Below are positions 8,061-9,143 of a DNA stretch of 9,143 nucleotides, piece after piece. The stretch comes from an uncultured Clostridia bacterium. GTDB taxonomy: Bacteria; Bacillota; Clostridia; Christensenellales; CAG-314. Made by a program: the position numbers and the translations under genes. Numbering within the stretch: the stretch's first letter is position 1; every line of letters begins with the position of its first letter. The notes beneath the pieces were generated by a model. That model saw only the letters and a program-made list of their open reading frames with translations. It did not search any database and had not been told where the DNA came from. The stretch covers positions 1 through 9,143 of the forward strand of contig CAKQEP010000019.1 of assembly GCA_934230325.1 (NCBI GenBank), read 5' to 3'.

Positions 8061-8555
8061 ATGGATAAACAACAGGCGTTGCAAAAACTCGGCGAGGGGG
8101 TTGAGTTCAACGGCGTGACGTATCACTATCGTCCGGAGTTGATTGCGTCGTTAAGCGAGTGGTGGGGGACGGATTCCGCCGCCGACTTCGATTTTGACAA
8201 GGCAGAACAAAACTACGGCTACCTTGTAGAAGGACTAAAAAAGTATAATGCGGTGTTTGGTTCGGACGGTCTTATTTGGATGTCAAATATGCGCACTTAC
8301 GAGGGCAACTTGCTTTTGGACGACTACATAACCGTCTTCTTTAAGGAAGTGTACGGCGGCGGATATTTCAATAAGGAAGCCGAAACGATTTTGCTGTATG
8401 ACAAAAATTTAAATTCTACAGGCGTAGAGTTGGGCAGAGCGTTAAATAAAGAATATCCTAAAATTATTTACGTCGCGGCAGACGGAACGCAAACCGATTA
8501 TAGCGAAAAAACTTATCGCATGACTAAAAATTCTTACGTTGTGATTACCAACTGA
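8061..8555 (+). CDS. Unrecognised 164-residue protein, last gene of the fibre cassette
   Basis: ATG 8061 is preceded by AGGAG (8047-8051) at a 9-nt spacing, and TGA lies at 8553-8555. The protein is acidic and soluble-looking, with no signal peptide or membrane segment. It is rich in aromatic residues: EFNGVTYHYRPELIASLSEW, WWGTD, and EVYGGGYF. The middle (DFDFDKAEQNYGYLVEGLKK) looks helical. The C-terminus (PKIIYVAADGTQTDY, ending NSYVVITN) looks like beta strands. The 74-nt gap from the preceding gene contains no convincing terminator, so co-transcription with the fibre genes is likely, and a terminator follows 32 nt later. Possible roles include a fibre chaperone, an accessory recognition protein or unrelated cargo. 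None can be chosen from the sequence, and I do not recognise a family. Confidence 0.82.
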   Translation: MDKQQALQKLGEGVEFNGVTYHYRPELIASLSEWWGTDSAADFDFDKAEQNYGYLVEGLKKYNAVFGSDGLIWMSNMRTYEGNLLLDDYITVFFKEVYGGGYFNKEAETILLYDKNLNSTGVELGRALNKEYPKIIYVAADGTQTDYSEKTYRMTKNSYVVITN

Positions 8556-8587
8556 CGCGCAAACAACGCAAACTAAATAAAGCTGCC

Positions 8588-8627
8588 AAAAAAAGCGGGG
8601 ACGTATCTATCGCGCCCCCGTTTTTTT
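8588..8627 (+). terminator. Intrinsic terminator closing the fibre cassette
   Basis: CGGGG (8596-8600) pairs with CCCCG (8616-8620). Flanking runs of seven A (8588-8594) and seven T (8621-8627) extend the stem past one unpaired G at 8595. The 15-nt loop may pair further. The U-tract after a GC-rich stem is the classic form. It lies 32 nt after the stop codon of the last cassette gene. Confidence 0.88.
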
Positions 8628-8654
8628 GGTTTGTAGCCTTTAGCGAAAAAACAA

Positions 8655-8673
8655 CCACCGCTTGGAGCGGTGG
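8655..8673. repeat. Short perfect hairpin, possible minus-strand terminator or element-end remnant
   Basis: CCACCGCT (8655-8662) and AGCGGTGG (8666-8673) form a perfect 8-bp stem with loop TGG. On the minus strand the stem is followed by TTGTTTTTTC, so it could terminate transcription coming from the right. On the + strand only an A-rich flank follows. Small GC-rich hairpins like this also occur at the ends of IS200/IS605-family elements, but no transposase or matching second end is visible here. Confidence 0.6.
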
Positions 8674-8909
8674 AATAAAAAATCTTCAGATAAAAGAAAT
8701 CCTACTATGATTGACGTAAATTCGAATGAGATTTTTTACGCAAAGTTTTGCCGACAGAAACTCAGGTTTGCCTGCGTTTTGCAATGGTTTTTGCCGCAAA
8801 AATTGTCCGAAAATTGTTTTGAGAAAGCGGCGGCGTTGTTCTTACTCAACGGTTTTTAAAAAAATCCGACAAATCGCAAGTATTTTTTTGCTTTTTTGCG
8901 GCGTTTTGC
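8674..8909. other. Non-coding AT-rich stretch with no supported gene
   Basis: This stretch lies between the hairpin and the promoter before the tRNA. Two overlapping short frames (8662-8859 and 8726-8926) have no SD, run through the hairpin or into the promoter, and give low-complexity Cys/Arg/Phe-rich translations, so I do not call them. A run of seven T residues at 8882-8888 has no convincing stem before it. I see no RNA gene, CRISPR repeat or recognisable mobile-element gene. Confidence 0.6.
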
Positions 8910-8939
8910 TTGCGCAAAAACGGTAAAATGTGCTAAAAT
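8910..8939 (+). promoter_or_regulatory. Probable promoter for the tRNA-Ser transcript
   Basis: TTGCGC (8910-8915) is followed by an 18-nt spacer and TAAAAT (8934-8939). The -10 is preceded by TGC, giving an extended -10. This matches the -10 arrangement of the fibre-cassette promoter. A second TAAAAT at 8924-8929 lacks a well-spaced -35. The predicted start near 8946 leaves about 120 nt of leader before the tRNA. Confidence 0.55.
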
Positions 8940-9067
8940 CATTTCATGCGGCAATGCGCCTTATCACGCCGAACAAAAGCGGGGCAGAGTAAGATGACGT
9001 CAAAACCGCCCGCCCGCCGATAATCGACGGAAGGGGAAGAAACGCCGCCAAAATCTAATAATTTTGT

Positions 9068-9143
9068 GGAGAGGTATCGAAGTGGTCATAACGGGGCTGA
9101 CTCGAAATCAGTTTGCGAGCAATCGCACATGGGTTCGAATCCC
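9068..9143 (+). tRNA. tRNA-Ser, anticodon CGA, 3'-partial
   Basis: The 5' acceptor strand is GGAGAGG (9068-9074). A 3-bp D stem (TCG/CGG) and a D loop containing GTGGT follow. The anticodon stem GCTGA/TCAGT encloses the loop CTCGAAA, with anticodon CGA at 9103-9105, reading UCG serine codons. A long variable arm, with GCGA pairing TCGC, identifies a class II tRNA. The T arm GGGTTCGAATCCC is present. The window ends there, so the 3' acceptor strand and any CCA are not visible. Confidence 0.95.

Noticed and set aside
6443..8555. Diversity-generating retroelement variable region in or after the fibre gene
   Set aside because: No reverse transcriptase, template repeat or A-biased variable repeat pair is visible in the window. 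The only long repeat is the collagen module duplication.
8662..8926. Two overlapping 65-66 codon + strand frames
   Set aside because: No SD, one starts inside the hairpin and the other runs into the tRNA promoter. The translations are low-complexity and unlike any domain.
8946..9023. 25-codon frame in the tRNA leader (MRQCALS...)
   Set aside because: No SD; the ATG lies at the predicted transcription start, and the length is within chance expectation.

Overview
The window reads as a chromosomal accessory region of a low-to-mid GC Bacillota, probably an uncultured gut Clostridia lineage. The reasons are strong GGAGG-type ribosome binding sites, TTGACA-type promoters with extended TGnTAAAAT -10 boxes, U-tailed intrinsic terminators, and a giant BspA-type leucine-rich-repeat protein. 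The taxonomic placement is inference. Every supported gene is on the + strand.

Bases 1-6144 hold the 3' part of one very large open reading frame (2047 codons in the window, true start upstream). It begins inside a Listeria-Bacteroides (Flg_new-like) repeat. It then continues through about 65 BspA-type LRR_5 units, counted by hand, and ends in a short Trp/Cys-containing cap with no LPXTG motif or membrane anchor. This is most likely an exported adhesin or host-interaction protein. A 25-bp tandem repeat and a perfect 14-bp-stem terminator close the transcription unit at 6233.

Bases 6234-8627 form a separate compact cassette: extended -10 promoter, terminator-like leader hairpin, strong SD, then three genes. 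The first (409 aa) has an N-terminal domain resembling phage baseplate or tail-fibre adaptors, a short helical segment, and two in-frame copies of an 83-codon collagen-like module ending in the phage-fibre motif NFGIPKGDKGDKG. The second (104 aa) starts in the stop codon of the first (TGATG) and carries a tail-like 'YFNG...FNGTLAW' motif. The third (164 aa) is unrecognised. A terminator follows. No capsid, tail tube, holin, lysin or integrase gene is visible, so the cassette is a stand-alone fibre-like unit: a prophage remnant, a domesticated surface fibre, or part of a system continuing elsewhere.

Bases 8628-9067 carry no convincing protein gene. They contain an 8-bp-stem hairpin, an AT-rich stretch and an extended -10 promoter. 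The window ends inside a tRNA-Ser(CGA), whose last bases are cut off. How the adhesin and the fibre cassette relate is unknown. Both look devoted to surface or partner recognition, but they are separated by a terminator and the cassette has its own promoter.
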